This document shows positions 8,149 to 17,148 of a stretch of 64,000 nt of DNA, in pieces. Under the pieces are notes generated by a model, which saw only the letters and a program-made list of their open reading frames with translations, was not told the DNA's origin and did no database searches. Positions within the stretch are counted from its first letter, which is position 1; each line of letters starts with the position of its first letter. The translations under genes and the position numbers were made by a program. The DNA is from JBMTVN01 sp046047235 (GTDB lineage: Bacteria > Verrucomicrobiota > Verrucomicrobiia > Limisphaerales > JAHDYP01), in assembly GCA_046047235.1 (NCBI GenBank), contig JBJOII010000020.1:1-64000 (forward strand), in the 5' to 3' direction.

Positions 8149-9820
8149 AAAATGCCCCGCCTCGGTCAGCGTCCCCTCGCGGCCGCAGCTGAATCTCGCT
8201 GATCGTCGGCCCCTCACTCGCCTCCAGGATCTCCAACCGAAACCGACGCCCCCTCACCGGATCTATCTCTCGCTCAAACCGCTCCCCCAATCCCTCCCCC
8301 TCCATTACCCTCCGCCACGCGCCCCCATCGTCCACCTGTAACTCAAAGCGTTTCACCCGACCCGCATACGCCTCCTGAATCCGCACCCGCCCCACCTCGA
8401 CTTCCTTCCCCATGTCCCATTCGATCCACGCACTCAAGGTGCCACTATCCGTCGCCCATCGCGTGGCCGGATCCCCATCCAAGGCCTGCCCCGGCCCAAA
8501 ATCGGTCACATGCCCCTGATACACATTCGATGCCCTCGCCTCTACAATCGGCACCACCGACACCGCAGCAACCCCCATCACGGACGCCTCAAACTCGATC
8601 CGCACAACGGTATCGATCGGATCCATCAACACCGGATCCACCTCCAACATCAGCTTCCCATCCCGCTGCTCCACCCCCACCGTTCCTCCACCCAGCAGGA
8701 CCGCCGACTTCACCCCTACTCCAATGTCTGGCAACTCTACCCGTCCCTGCCCCGACTCCAGCAAATGCACATACGCCACTGATCCCCGACGTGTGCTGGC
8801 CAGCGTCCGCGTTGGCTTCCACGGCCCACCCCGCGTCCCATATACACTCTCCCCATACCGACCCAGCCACTCCCCCATCTCAGCCAACCGCTCCACCTGC
8901 CGAGGCTCAATCCGCCCGTCCGGCATTGGTCCCACATTAAACAACAGGTTCCCATCCCCCCCCGCACACCGCACCAAGGTCTGCAAACACTCCTCCAATG
9001 ACTTCATCTCATCCCCCGGCTTCCATGCCCACTGCCGACAAATGGTAATGCACGATTCCCAGGGCCGATCATCCTGATACTGCCCCACCCGCTGCTCCGG
9101 CGTATCATGATCCTCCGGCAATCCCGTCCGGTCATTAATCACAATCCCAGGCTGCAACCGCCGAATAATCTCCACCAAACCCGCACCGTCATACTCCTCC
9201 GCCCGCTTCCCCAAACCATCAAACCAAAACACATCCAGCCTCCCGTAGTTCGTACACAACTCCGTCACCTGCCGCTTCAAATACTCCAGATACCGGTCAT
9301 GCCCCTCCTCCGTGAACGCATCCGCGTGATGCCAGTCCGGCTGCGAATAATACACCCCAAACCGCATCCCCGCCTCATGACACGCCTCAGACAACTCCTT
9401 CACCACATCCCGACCAAACGGACTCTCCTCACTCGTAATCCGATACTCGCTCGCCCGCGTGTCAAACATGCTGAACCCGTCATGATGCCGACTCGTAAAC
9501 ACCACATACTTCATCCCTGCCGCCCGGGCCACCTCCACCCACGCCCTCGCATCAAAACCCTCCGGATTAAACTCCCGATACAAATGGTCATACACCTCCA
9601 CCGGAACCTCGCTTCCCCGGGACCCGTAACCCCGACGCTCCCCGCCCCTCGACCACCCAATCTCTGTCCCCTCCAACGACACCGGCCCCCAGTGAATGAA
9701 CATCCCGAATCGCGCATCCATCCACCACGTCATCCTGCCGCCATCCTCCCCACCCCACGCACCCGCCCCCAGAATCAACAACCACACACCACTCAAAAAG
9801 CGCATCAAACCTGTCTTCAT
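8147..9820 (-). CDS. Secreted alpha-L-fucosidase, GH29, with C-terminal F5/8C-like domain
   Basis: The ATG at 9820 is preferred over the GTG/ATG pair at 9835/9832 because GAGG lies six bases upstream of it and the signal peptide then starts MKTGLMRFL. The product is 557 residues. GH29 motifs are clear: RFGMFIHWG, FTSRHHDGFSMFD, GVYYSQPDWH and RLDVFWFDG, where D201 is the expected catalytic nucleophile. The layout fits the broad-specificity GH29-A type. A beta-sandwich of the F5/8C type occupies about 430-550 (ALDGDPATRWATD, RFRLEILEA). The codons are G-ending and Leu is often TTG, whereas the plus-strand fucosidase at 2004-3773 uses C-ending codons and CTC, a strand-linked contrast typical of this end of the window. 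It probably acts on the same class of fucosylated glycans. Confidence 0.93.
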   Translation of the reverse strand: MKTGLMRFLSGVWLLILGAGAWGGEDGGRMTWWMDARFGMFIHWGPVSLEGTEIGWSRGGERRGYGSRGSEVPVEVYDHLYREFNPEGFDARAWVEVARAAGMKYVVFTSRHHDGFSMFDTRASEYRITSEESPFGRDVVKELSEACHEAGMRFGVYYSQPDWHHADAFTEEGHDRYLEYLKRQVTELCTNYGRLDVFWFDGLGKRAEEYDGAGLVEIIRRLQPGIVINDRTGLPEDHDTPEQRVGQYQDDRPWESCITICRQWAWKPGDEMKSLEECLQTLVRCAGGDGNLLFNVGPMPDGRIEPRQVERLAEMGEWLGRYGESVYGTRGGPWKPTRTLASTRRGSVAYVHLLESGQGRVELPDIGVGVKSAVLLGGGTVGVEQRDGKLMLEVDPVLMDPIDTVVRIEFEASVMGVAAVSVVPIVEARASNVYQGHVTDFGPGQALDGDPATRWATDSGTLSAWIEWDMGKEVEVGRVRIQEAYAGRVKRFELQVDDGGAWRRVMEGEGLGERFEREIDPVRGRRFRLEILEASEGPTISEIQLRPRGDADRGGAF

Positions 9821-9854
9821 AGGCCACCTCATCACACGGAATGCAATTAGTGGC

Positions 9855-9860
9855 TATAAT
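9855..9860 (+). promoter_or_regulatory. Possible -10 box (TATAAT) ahead of the gene at 10043
   Basis: A perfect TATAAT lies 182 bp upstream of the next plus-strand gene, in the gap where two divergent genes start. No convincing -35 box was found at the usual distance, so this is a weak call. Confidence 0.25.
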
Positions 9861-10042
9861 GCACCAAGACGCTAAACAGCACCAGCATTACTCCCCACTC
9901 TACTAAGGGACAGACAATCTATACGTAACCCCCTCAGCACCAACCCCCAACTCTTCGTGCGCTCGCCCCCCCGGCGTCGGACCACCAGCATCATGCCAAT
10001 CTTGCCGAAACCGGCCACGGAACCCATTCTCACCCCGTTACC

Positions 10043-11011
10043 ATGAACCAGTTACTCCGCCTCCTGCTTCCCTTTGCCTTGCTCCAGTCTGTCGCGATTG
10101 CCGGCAATCAAAACCCGGACACCGACTGGTTCTCCCAGGCGGGCTACGGGCTATTCATGCATTGTCTCCCCTCCAACAAGCAGCAGCTGGAACAGCTCAA
10201 TGATTTCGATGTCGATCGCCTTGCCCGGGAAATTCAGGAATCCGGCGCGCAATACTTCATCATCACCCTTGGCCAAAACTCGGGCTACTTCATCTCGCCA
10301 AACACCACTTACGATGAACAGGCCGGCTATTCAGCCGGCGCTCGCTGTTCCACTCGCGACCTCCCCCTCGACCTGTATGCCGCGCTCCAATCTCGCGGCA
10401 TCCGCCTCCTCCTTTACCTCCCCTGTCAGGCACCCAATCGCGACCCCGCCGCCCAGCGCGCCTTCGGTCTGCCCGAAGGCCCCGCAGACCAGCCGCTCAC
10501 GCTCGACTTTGCCAGGCGGTGGGCCGCGGTAATACAGGAATGGTCCGACCGTTACGGCGACAAAGTCAGCGGCTGGTGGTTCGATGGAGCCTACAATCAC
10601 GTCCGGTTTGATGAGTCCGTTGCACAGCTCTACGCCAAAGCCGCCAGGCACGGGAACCCCCATGCAATCGTCAGCTTCAATCCCGGGGTTCGGGTCATCC
10701 GTCACACCCAAACGGAAGACTATACCGCCGGCGAACTCAATGAACCGCTCGATCAGCTCCCCTCGTCCCGCTGGCTCGAAGGCTCACAATGGCACGCACT
10801 CACTTACCTCGGCTCAAACTGGGGTCAACCAGACACCCGCTATACCCCGACTCAATGGGCAGCATGGATCAACGCTGTGATGCAAACCCAAGGCGTGGTC
10901 AGCTTGGACATCGCTCTGGAGTGGGCCCCGGCAGACCGTCCACTGGGATCACTCCAACCTGATCAAATGCAGCAACTCCTCGGTATCCGCAAGTTACTCA
11001 CGACCCGCTAA
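10043..11011 (+). CDS. Compact secreted GH29-like protein
   Basis: This 322-residue protein has a signal peptide (about residues 1-20) and a single TIM-barrel-like domain. It resembles the N-terminal part of GH29 fucosidases: GYGLFMHCLPS, YFIITLGQNSGYF, GIRLLLYLPCQAPN and VSGWWFDGAYNH, where D181 aligns with the GH29 nucleophile. The usual HHDGF block is replaced by GQNSGYF, and the C-terminal beta domain is absent. Substrate specificity may therefore differ from true fucosidases. The following propeller gene starts 19 bp downstream, so the two are likely one operon. It could instead be a divergent glycosidase family of the same clan. Confidence 0.7.
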   Translation: MNQLLRLLLPFALLQSVAIAGNQNPDTDWFSQAGYGLFMHCLPSNKQQLEQLNDFDVDRLAREIQESGAQYFIITLGQNSGYFISPNTTYDEQAGYSAGARCSTRDLPLDLYAALQSRGIRLLLYLPCQAPNRDPAAQRAFGLPEGPADQPLTLDFARRWAAVIQEWSDRYGDKVSGWWFDGAYNHVRFDESVAQLYAKAARHGNPHAIVSFNPGVRVIRHTQTEDYTAGELNEPLDQLPSSRWLEGSQWHALTYLGSNWGQPDTRYTPTQWAAWINAVMQTQGVVSLDIALEWAPADRPLGSLQPDQMQQLLGIRKLLTTR

Positions 11012-11030
11012 CCCCAGCTCCTCCCGCGCC

Positions 11031-12308
11031 ATGCCAAACCGCATCTCCCGACGCTCCGCCCTCCGCACCCTTGCGACCAGTTGCCTCCTGCCGGCCATCC
11101 ACCACACCAAAGCCGCCACACCCACGTTTCCACCCATCCGCACCGTTAGTCGGGGCCCCGCCTTTCATTGGTTCGGCTACTATGACAAACAGGCCTTCGA
11201 TCCAACCAACCGTTTCGTCCTCTCTAATCAGGTCAACTTCGAACATCGCACCCCCAGCTCCAGTGACTCGATCCGTGTCGGCATGATCGATACCTCGGAC
11301 AATGACCAATGGATCGAATTGGGAACCAGCCACGCTTGGGGATGGCAACAGGGATGCATGCTGCAATGGATCCCCCAGTCCACTACCGATGTCCTGTGGA
11401 ATGACCGCGAAAGCAACCGCCACGTGTGCCGCATCCTGAATACTCAAACCCGACAGCTTCGCACCATCCCTCACCCCATCTATACACTCAGTCCTGACGG
11501 CACCTGCGCCCTCTCCCTCAATTTCTCCCGCCTCCAGGTTTTCCGCCCGGGCTACGGCTACGTCGGCATCGCGGACCCCCACAGCCTGAATCCCGCCCCG
11601 GAAGATGAAGGCATTTACCTCGTCGACCTCCAATCCGGCGAAGCCTCGCTCATCCTCAGCTTGTCCCAGGTCGCCGCCATACCTCACCAAGGCAAAGCTC
11701 TCCACAACGTCCATCATTGGTTTAATCACCTGCTCATCAGCCCTGACGGGAAGAGGTTCATCGCCCTCCATCGATGGAGAGAATGGGACGCGAAAGCGAA
11801 CCGCGCTACCTCAGGATTTACCACCCGCATGATCACCGCCAACCTTGACGGCAGTGACCTCTTCATCCTCGATCCCTCCGGCCACACATCCCACTTCATC
11901 TGGCGCGACCCGGAACACATCTGCATGTGGACCCAGCCGGAAGGTCGCAAGGCCGCGTTCTATGTCTTTCGTGATCACACTCGCGAAATCGAAATCGTCG
12001 GGGAAGAATCCATGCCCGTGAACGGCCACAACACCTACGTACCGCACACGAACAACGAATGGATCCTCAACGATACCTACCCCCAAGGCGAAGCCCGACT
12101 CCAAAAACCCTACCTCTACCACATCCCTTCCAATCACAAAGTCGAACTCGGTCACTTCTATCTGCCCCCGCAATACCAGGGAGAATGGCGCTGCGATACC
12201 CATCCCCGCACCAGCCCCGACGGCCAAACAGTGGCCATTGACTCCCCACACACCAACGCAGGCCGACAGCTCCACCTTATCGATATCAGCCAGATCGTCA
12301 GAGTGTAA
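11031..12308 (+). CDS. Tat-exported TolB/oligogalacturonate-lyase-like beta-propeller
   Basis: The 425-residue protein begins with a Tat-like signal (SRRSALRTLATSCLLPA, residues 5-21). The rest is rich in propeller-blade signatures: LSPDGTCALSLNFSR, LLISPDGKRFIALHR and TSPDGQTVAIDSPHT. Blade sequence and the His-rich stretch HNVHHWFNH resemble proteins annotated as oligogalacturonate-lyase-like or TolB-like, but the lyase residues cannot be verified by eye. It lies 19 bp behind the GH29-like gene and is probably translated from the same transcript, which suggests periplasmic handling of sugars. Eleven bases after its stop a short inverted-repeat element begins. Confidence 0.72.
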   Translation: MPNRISRRSALRTLATSCLLPAIHHTKAATPTFPPIRTVSRGPAFHWFGYYDKQAFDPTNRFVLSNQVNFEHRTPSSSDSIRVGMIDTSDNDQWIELGTSHAWGWQQGCMLQWIPQSTTDVLWNDRESNRHVCRILNTQTRQLRTIPHPIYTLSPDGTCALSLNFSRLQVFRPGYGYVGIADPHSLNPAPEDEGIYLVDLQSGEASLILSLSQVAAIPHQGKALHNVHHWFNHLLISPDGKRFIALHRWREWDAKANRATSGFTTRMITANLDGSDLFILDPSGHTSHFIWRDPEHICMWTQPEGRKAAFYVFRDHTREIEIVGEESMPVNGHNTYVPHTNNEWILNDTYPQGEARLQKPYLYHIPSNHKVELGHFYLPPQYQGEWRCDTHPRTSPDGQTVAIDSPHTNAGRQLHLIDISQIVRV

Positions 12309-12318
12309 AACCAGCCCG

Positions 12319-12432
12319 TCGGGGTCGGACCACGAGCTAGCACAAGGCATCCTGCCACCCCCCATCTTTCTGCCCCCTATCTTTGCGCCTACAATTGTTG
12401 TGGCCCAAGACCCATAGTGGTCCGACCGCGAG
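12319..12432. mobile_element. Short inverted-repeat element, possible derivative of palindromic family A
   Basis: An 18-base left end at 12319-12336 and right end at 12415-12432 match as inverted repeats at 15 of 18 positions, with an 11-bp perfect core GGTCGGACCAC. The core is the same as in the terminal repeats of the family A elements at 32877 and 36788. The 114-bp interval fills almost all of the gap between two convergent genes, 10 bases behind one stop and three before the other. The interior lacks the A/T-tract hairpins of the longer copies, so it may be an internal deletion derivative. Confidence 0.5.
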
Positions 12433-12435
12433 GTA

Positions 12436-13746
12436 TCAGGTCATGTAGGGGAGTTTCCAAGGGGAACGATACTGGGCCTTCACCAGGGCATTAGCCTCCG
12501 GATCATCCTTCACCTGCTCGTTTTCATGATCCCAGTGCAGCTTTCGTCCCGTGCGCAGGGCGATGTTTCCCAAGTGCGCCACAGTCGAAACATGATGCCC
12601 TGAGACCAGGTTCTGGTTGGGCTGCTTTCTTGAGTTCATACAATCGAGAAAGTTGCGAACATGCGCCGGCCGGGGATCGCCGCTGCCGGGAAACTTCTCG
12701 GACCGAAAAGCGTCGCTTTTCTTCTCCCGCAGGATTTCCCAACCGGTGTCGTTCACCATCAGGGTCCCTTCCGTGCCGGTAAACAAGATACTCCAGTCCT
12801 TTCCGTAAGGCCCGAGGCCGACGCCCACCTTGTGTTCCCACACCAACGTGTAACTCGGGAACTCATAGACCGTGATCTGCGTATCGGGTGTATCCGTGTT
12901 GTCCTTCAGCACGTACTTTCCACCACTGGACATTACGGCCTTCGGCGGTTCCTGCCCCATCCCCATCAGCAGGACGTCGATCAGGTGAACTCCCCAGTCA
13001 GTCATCAACCCACCCGCGTAATCCCAAAACCATCGGAAATTAAAGTGGAAACGGTTCGGATTGAACGGCCGCAGTTCGGCCGGCCCAAGCCACATATTGT
13101 AATCCACACCCGCAGGCGATTCGGTATCGGGCGGGTTTCCTACCCCGCCCACCCAATCAAGATAGGCCCAGCTCCTCACCATGCCAATCTGACCGAGCTT
13201 ACCGGACCGGACAAAGTCAACCGCCTGAGCAATGTGCTCACTGCTGCGGCGTTGGGTTCCCATCTGGACCACACGTCTATGCTTCGTACCCGCAGTCACC
13301 ATGGCCCTCCCCTCAGCAATGCTCTTCGCCAATGGCTTTTCCACATACACATCCTTGCCAGCCTGACAGGCCATCACGGTCGGCAACGCATGCCAATGGT
13401 CCGGCGTCGCCACAATCACCGCATCCACATCCTTCCGGTCCAAAACCCGACGAAAGTCCTTCACTGTATCCGGCTTTCCCCCTCGGCGCCTCTCCACCAA
13501 CTCCACCGCGCCGGCGATTTGTCCATCATCCACATCACAGACCACCGGACACTCCACTTCGGGATTCTGAAAGAAGGTGTCCAAGTCGCCCTTGCCCATG
13601 CCGCCACACCCGATCAGTGCCACCCGCACCTTCTCGTTTGCACTTGCGGCGGAAGCCTGCCCCTTGGCCAGGGCCAACCCAAACGGAACGATCACGGCAC
13701 CCTGTGCCGACCGCGACAAAAACCGACGCCTTGTCATCTCATGCAT
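12436..13746 (-). CDS. Tat-exported Gfo/Idh/MocA family oxidoreductase
   Basis: The start at 13746 has AAAGGA eight bases upstream and yields 436 residues opening MHEMTRRRFLSR, a Tat signal. An in-frame extension to 13956 is rejected. The Rossmann nucleotide-binding motif GCGGMG appears near residue 46-51, followed by VIVATPDHWHALP and the family hallmark EKPLA, whose Lys is catalytic in this family. The C-terminal part (YNMWLGPAELRPFNPNRFHFNFRWFWDYAGG, with MTDWGVHLIDV) is typical of exported PVC members. The NAD(P) cofactor is bound before export by the Tat route. The substrate is unknown, probably a sugar or sugar derivative. It is convergent with the propeller gene and divergent from the STAS gene. 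Confidence 0.92.
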   Translation of the reverse strand: MHEMTRRRFLSRSAQGAVIVPFGLALAKGQASAASANEKVRVALIGCGGMGKGDLDTFFQNPEVECPVVCDVDDGQIAGAVELVERRRGGKPDTVKDFRRVLDRKDVDAVIVATPDHWHALPTVMACQAGKDVYVEKPLAKSIAEGRAMVTAGTKHRRVVQMGTQRRSSEHIAQAVDFVRSGKLGQIGMVRSWAYLDWVGGVGNPPDTESPAGVDYNMWLGPAELRPFNPNRFHFNFRWFWDYAGGLMTDWGVHLIDVLLMGMGQEPPKAVMSSGGKYVLKDNTDTPDTQITVYEFPSYTLVWEHKVGVGLGPYGKDWSILFTGTEGTLMVNDTGWEILREKKSDAFRSEKFPGSGDPRPAHVRNFLDCMNSRKQPNQNLVSGHHVSTVAHLGNIALRTGRKLHWDHENEQVKDDPEANALVKAQYRSPWKLPYMT

Positions 13747-13966
13747 CACTGGAATCCTTTCGATGGGAACTGGCCGATCTCCATGCCACACCACACCCGA
13801 CGGAGTCAACTTCCCCCGAAACCAATTCCCCAGAACCGCGTCATGATGCTGACAGGATTCCGTGCAGCTTCCTGAAGCGCATTGACCAAGAGTCCGCTTG
13901 ACTTGCCGGCGGTCATTCAAGGAGCGTGCCGCGGTCAGCGCAGCACCATCACCCAAGTCGTATCCG

Positions 13967-15250
13967 ATGAGTCTTACTCTTTCCTTCCTCCCTCAAGGCG
14001 ACGCAATCGTCGTTCGTATCCATGGCCGCATGGACGCCTTCGGCACCTCCACAGCCGAATCGACCCTTGGCAGCACACCATTGGACAACACCAAAAGACT
14101 GATCGTGGACTGTGCAGAAATGTCCTACCTCAGCTCGGCCGGAGTGCGCCTGATCATCTCATTACAAAAGCGGCTAAGCGCTTCAAGTCAGGAACTCGCA
14201 CTATGCAGCCTCCAACCCTTCTGCCACGGCGTCCTCGAAATGAGCGGTCTCACCGGACTCATCCCCATCTACGCTTCTGTCACTGAAGCCCTGGCACCGG
14301 CGCAGGACAGTTCCTTCCAACTGGACTCTCCCGTCGGCCGGTTCACCTTCCAACACCTCGACAGCTCTACCGGCACCATCGACATCCTCGGCGACATCGC
14401 AAGCATCCTCGATTGCAGTGTCACCGCCGACTCCATCACCGGGAAACCGTTCTTCGAAACGGAATACTCCCTAGGAGCGGGCTCCATGGGCGGCACTCCA
14501 GAAGACTATCTCCCTGTCATCGGTGAAGCCATCATGGTCGCCGGCACCCTGGTCTGGCTGCCCACCGATGGACACGATACGCCCGATTACATGATCCCGC
14601 GCAAAGCCTCCACCAAGGTCATGCTCCAGACGGCTTTCAACGCCAGCATCCGCGGCGGGTTCAATGACTTCATTCACTTCACGGCGCCCATCGACCAACC
14701 CGCCACCATCCGCGACATCTACCGGACTCTCTTCGAAACAGCAAAGCAACGTCACCCCAATGACCTCGGTGTCATCGGCCTCGCCATGCGCGCAGAAATC
14801 GCCGATGCCTACGGGGCCGGAATCACCCGCAGCCCCCTGCTCTCCAACCGTCCCTCGAACGGTCTCCCCATCACCGCACCTGAAAACTTTGCCGACTGGT
14901 TCGAGTCCGACAAAACCCCACGCAACCAAAACACCACCGCCCTCATCTGTGGTGCCGGTGCCGACCTGACTCGAGACCTGGGCGGCATTGACCAGGACCG
15001 GCTCCGACGCATGTTTTACGTCAATCCTGCAAACGCAGGCCAACAGACCGAATCGTTGCACAATCACGCCGTTTTCTTTTCTGACGCACCGGAACGACTG
15101 GATCAAAGGGACATGGACATAGAAATGCGCCACGTCGTTGATCACGGGCGCTTTGTCGATATGCGCCATCTCCTCGACCAAACCACCATCCGCAGCGCCA
15201 TCATCGCGGTCTCCTATATTCAGGAAGTTCGCGAGGACAGGCTGCGTTAG
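13967..15250 (+). CDS. STAS-domain protein with a large C-terminal domain of unknown family
   Basis: The 427-residue start at 13967 is the first ATG after a non-coding leader. Residues 1-105 form a STAS domain of the anti-sigma-factor-antagonist type: VRIHGRMDAFGTS, LIVDCAEMSYLSSAGVRLIISL. The Ser pair in YLSSAG is where SpoIIAA-like proteins are phosphorylated by their cognate kinase. The remaining 300 residues (for example GSMGGTPEDYLPVIGEA, NDLGVIGLAMRAEI) match no family I know and end in a charged tail with DIEMRHVVDHGRFVDMRH. No kinase or PP2C-type phosphatase is adjacent. The fusion suggests a partner-switch input coupled to an unknown module. No signal peptide is visible, so it is probably cytoplasmic. 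Confidence 0.75.
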   Translation: MSLTLSFLPQGDAIVVRIHGRMDAFGTSTAESTLGSTPLDNTKRLIVDCAEMSYLSSAGVRLIISLQKRLSASSQELALCSLQPFCHGVLEMSGLTGLIPIYASVTEALAPAQDSSFQLDSPVGRFTFQHLDSSTGTIDILGDIASILDCSVTADSITGKPFFETEYSLGAGSMGGTPEDYLPVIGEAIMVAGTLVWLPTDGHDTPDYMIPRKASTKVMLQTAFNASIRGGFNDFIHFTAPIDQPATIRDIYRTLFETAKQRHPNDLGVIGLAMRAEIADAYGAGITRSPLLSNRPSNGLPITAPENFADWFESDKTPRNQNTTALICGAGADLTRDLGGIDQDRLRRMFYVNPANAGQQTESLHNHAVFFSDAPERLDQRDMDIEMRHVVDHGRFVDMRHLLDQTTIRSAIIAVSYIQEVREDRLR

Positions 15251-15305
15251 ACATCGCATGCGCTAGAGTACTGACAGGACACACTCCTGCCTTTACCGTG
15301 TACGC

Positions 15306-17123
15306 ATGCACCTGCCGGCTCTTCTCCTCATTTCCTTTCTCTGCCTTGGCACAACAGGCCTGACGCCGCTGGCTCAAGGCCAGAGCGATCCGAAATCCCA
15401 GCTCCGCGCGGAACGCTACGCCGTCTTCCAAAATGACGCCGCAGAATGGCAGGCCAAGGCCGATACCGCTCTGGCTGAAGGCCGCCCCTTTACACGTCCT
15501 GAAGCTGACGACACTGCCTGGCCGGAGATGCAGCTCCCCACCCAGTGGGAGCAAGCCGGCCTTCCCGGACTGGATGGGCTGGTCTGGTTTCGCAAGACCG
15601 TGGAGTTGTCCAGTGCTTGGAACGACCAGCCAGCAGTGCTGAGCCTCGGCCCCATCGACGACGCCGACATCACCTGGGTGAATGGCACCCGGGTCGGCAG
15701 CACCACCGGACCGGACCAGCACGATACCCCGCGCGAATACAACCTCCCCGCAGGCCTGCTGCAGCCCGGCACGAATCTCATCACGGTCCTGGTCATGGAT
15801 TATCGGCGCAACGGCGGTATCCACGGACGCCCCAACCAAATGCTCCTCTCCCTAAACAACCCGGCACAACCCGACATCGTCCCGCTCGCAGGCACGTGGC
15901 GCTACCAGGTTGGCGCAGCTCTACCCCCAAAACCAGAACCTCCCGGCAGCGGCGGAAAGGAACAGGACTTCGACGTCAACTACGACGAAGACCTCATCCA
16001 CCCCTACCAGCTCCCGCCACTCCTCGTTACTGCAGAGGGCAAGCCCGTCACTACCGCCGAAGAATGGATGAACGTCCGGCGCCCCCAGATCCTCTCCCTC
16101 TTCAGCCACCTCATCTACGGCTCGGTTCCCCAACCTCCAAGTGCCCTTGAAACCCAATACTCCGTCATCCAGACCGATCCCGTGTTCATGAACGGCAGGG
16201 CAACCCGCAAGGACATCTCGATCCGATTCTCCACCATCAACGGTTCCGCCGAGATGCTCGTCCTTGTTTATATTCCAAACCACACCACGGCCCCCGCGCC
16301 CGCCTTCATGATCCACAGCTTTGACAACACCCGGTCAGCCGGATTCGACGCGCACCCGACCTATCCGGACGTCCTCCGCAATGGTTGGCCTCTGGGCCGG
16401 TTCTTCGAAGCAGGATTCGGCTTCGTGGTGGTCTACCAACAGGACCTCGTGGCGCACAACGAAGTGGAATTCAGAAACAGCATCCACCGACTCTTCTATC
16501 GGACCGACCAGAGCTTCCCCAAGGCCAGTGAATGGGGCGTCCTCGGCGCCATGGCCTGGGGAGCGTCCCGCGCGCTGGATTACCTGGAAACCGATGCCGG
16601 TCTCGAGGCCGCGCGCATCGCCATCATGGGCCATTCTAAATGCGGCAAGGCAGCCCTCTGGACCGCCGCACAGGACCAGCGCTTCGCCATGGCGGTATCG
16701 GCCCAGTCCGGTTGCGCCGGCGCAGCTCTTTGGCGGCGCAAGTCTGGTGAGACACTCGACAAAATGGTCACGCGATTCCCCTATTGGCTCTGCCGCAACG
16801 CCTGGAAATTCGTCGGCCAGGAGGATGACCTGCCGGTTGACCAGCACATGCTGCTCGCCTGTATCGCCCCCCGTCCGGTCTACGTCCACAGCGCCAACGG
16901 CGACACCTGGGCAGACCCGCGCGGAGAGTATCTCTCTGCCTACCACGCCTCCGAGGTGTACACGCTCCTGGGAAAGAAAGGGCTCACTTCCCCTGAATCG
17001 CCGGAACCCGGCCAACCCATCATGGAATCCGACGTCGGCTACCATACCCGGGAAGGAGGCCACTCCATCAACGGCTACGATTGGGAACGCTTTATCGAAT
17101 TTGGAAAGCATCACTTGAAATAA
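15306..17123 (+). CDS. Secreted CE15-type glucuronoyl esterase with N-terminal jelly-roll domain
   Basis: The 605-residue protein starts with a signal peptide (about residues 1-25). Residues about 60-200 form a galactose-binding-like jelly roll as in beta-galactosidases and sialate esterases (WFRKTVEL, VNGTRVGS, NLITVLVMDYR). The alpha/beta-hydrolase part resembles carbohydrate esterase family 15: GHSKCGKAALWTAAQD with nucleophile S444, AVSAQSGCAGAALWRR, IAPRPVYVHSANGDTWADP, and the catalytic His in GGHSINGYDW (about H586). CE15 enzymes cut the ester between 4-O-methyl-glucuronic acid of xylan and lignin alcohols. The GH30 gene starts 25 bp downstream behind an AGGAGA ribosome-binding site, so the pair is a likely glucuronoxylan-directed operon. 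Confidence 0.86.
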   Translation: MHLPALLLISFLCLGTTGLTPLAQGQSDPKSQLRAERYAVFQNDAAEWQAKADTALAEGRPFTRPEADDTAWPEMQLPTQWEQAGLPGLDGLVWFRKTVELSSAWNDQPAVLSLGPIDDADITWVNGTRVGSTTGPDQHDTPREYNLPAGLLQPGTNLITVLVMDYRRNGGIHGRPNQMLLSLNNPAQPDIVPLAGTWRYQVGAALPPKPEPPGSGGKEQDFDVNYDEDLIHPYQLPPLLVTAEGKPVTTAEEWMNVRRPQILSLFSHLIYGSVPQPPSALETQYSVIQTDPVFMNGRATRKDISIRFSTINGSAEMLVLVYIPNHTTAPAPAFMIHSFDNTRSAGFDAHPTYPDVLRNGWPLGRFFEAGFGFVVVYQQDLVAHNEVEFRNSIHRLFYRTDQSFPKASEWGVLGAMAWGASRALDYLETDAGLEAARIAIMGHSKCGKAALWTAAQDQRFAMAVSAQSGCAGAALWRRKSGETLDKMVTRFPYWLCRNAWKFVGQEDDLPVDQHMLLACIAPRPVYVHSANGDTWADPRGEYLSAYHASEVYTLLGKKGLTSPESPEPGQPIMESDVGYHTREGGHSINGYDWERFIEFGKHHLK

Positions 17124-17148
17124 ACACAGCCCCCCACAGGAGAATCTC

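Noticed and set aside
7055..8341. 428-codon plus-strand frame across the heptad array and lipoprotein gene
   Set aside because: The frame stays open because the 7-bp repeat has no stops; its translation of the array is a periodic artefact, and it is antisense to a real lipoprotein.
9976..9985. Lone GTCGGACCAC core like the family A ends
   Set aside because: No inverted partner within 300 bp, so a chance match or a relic cannot be told apart.
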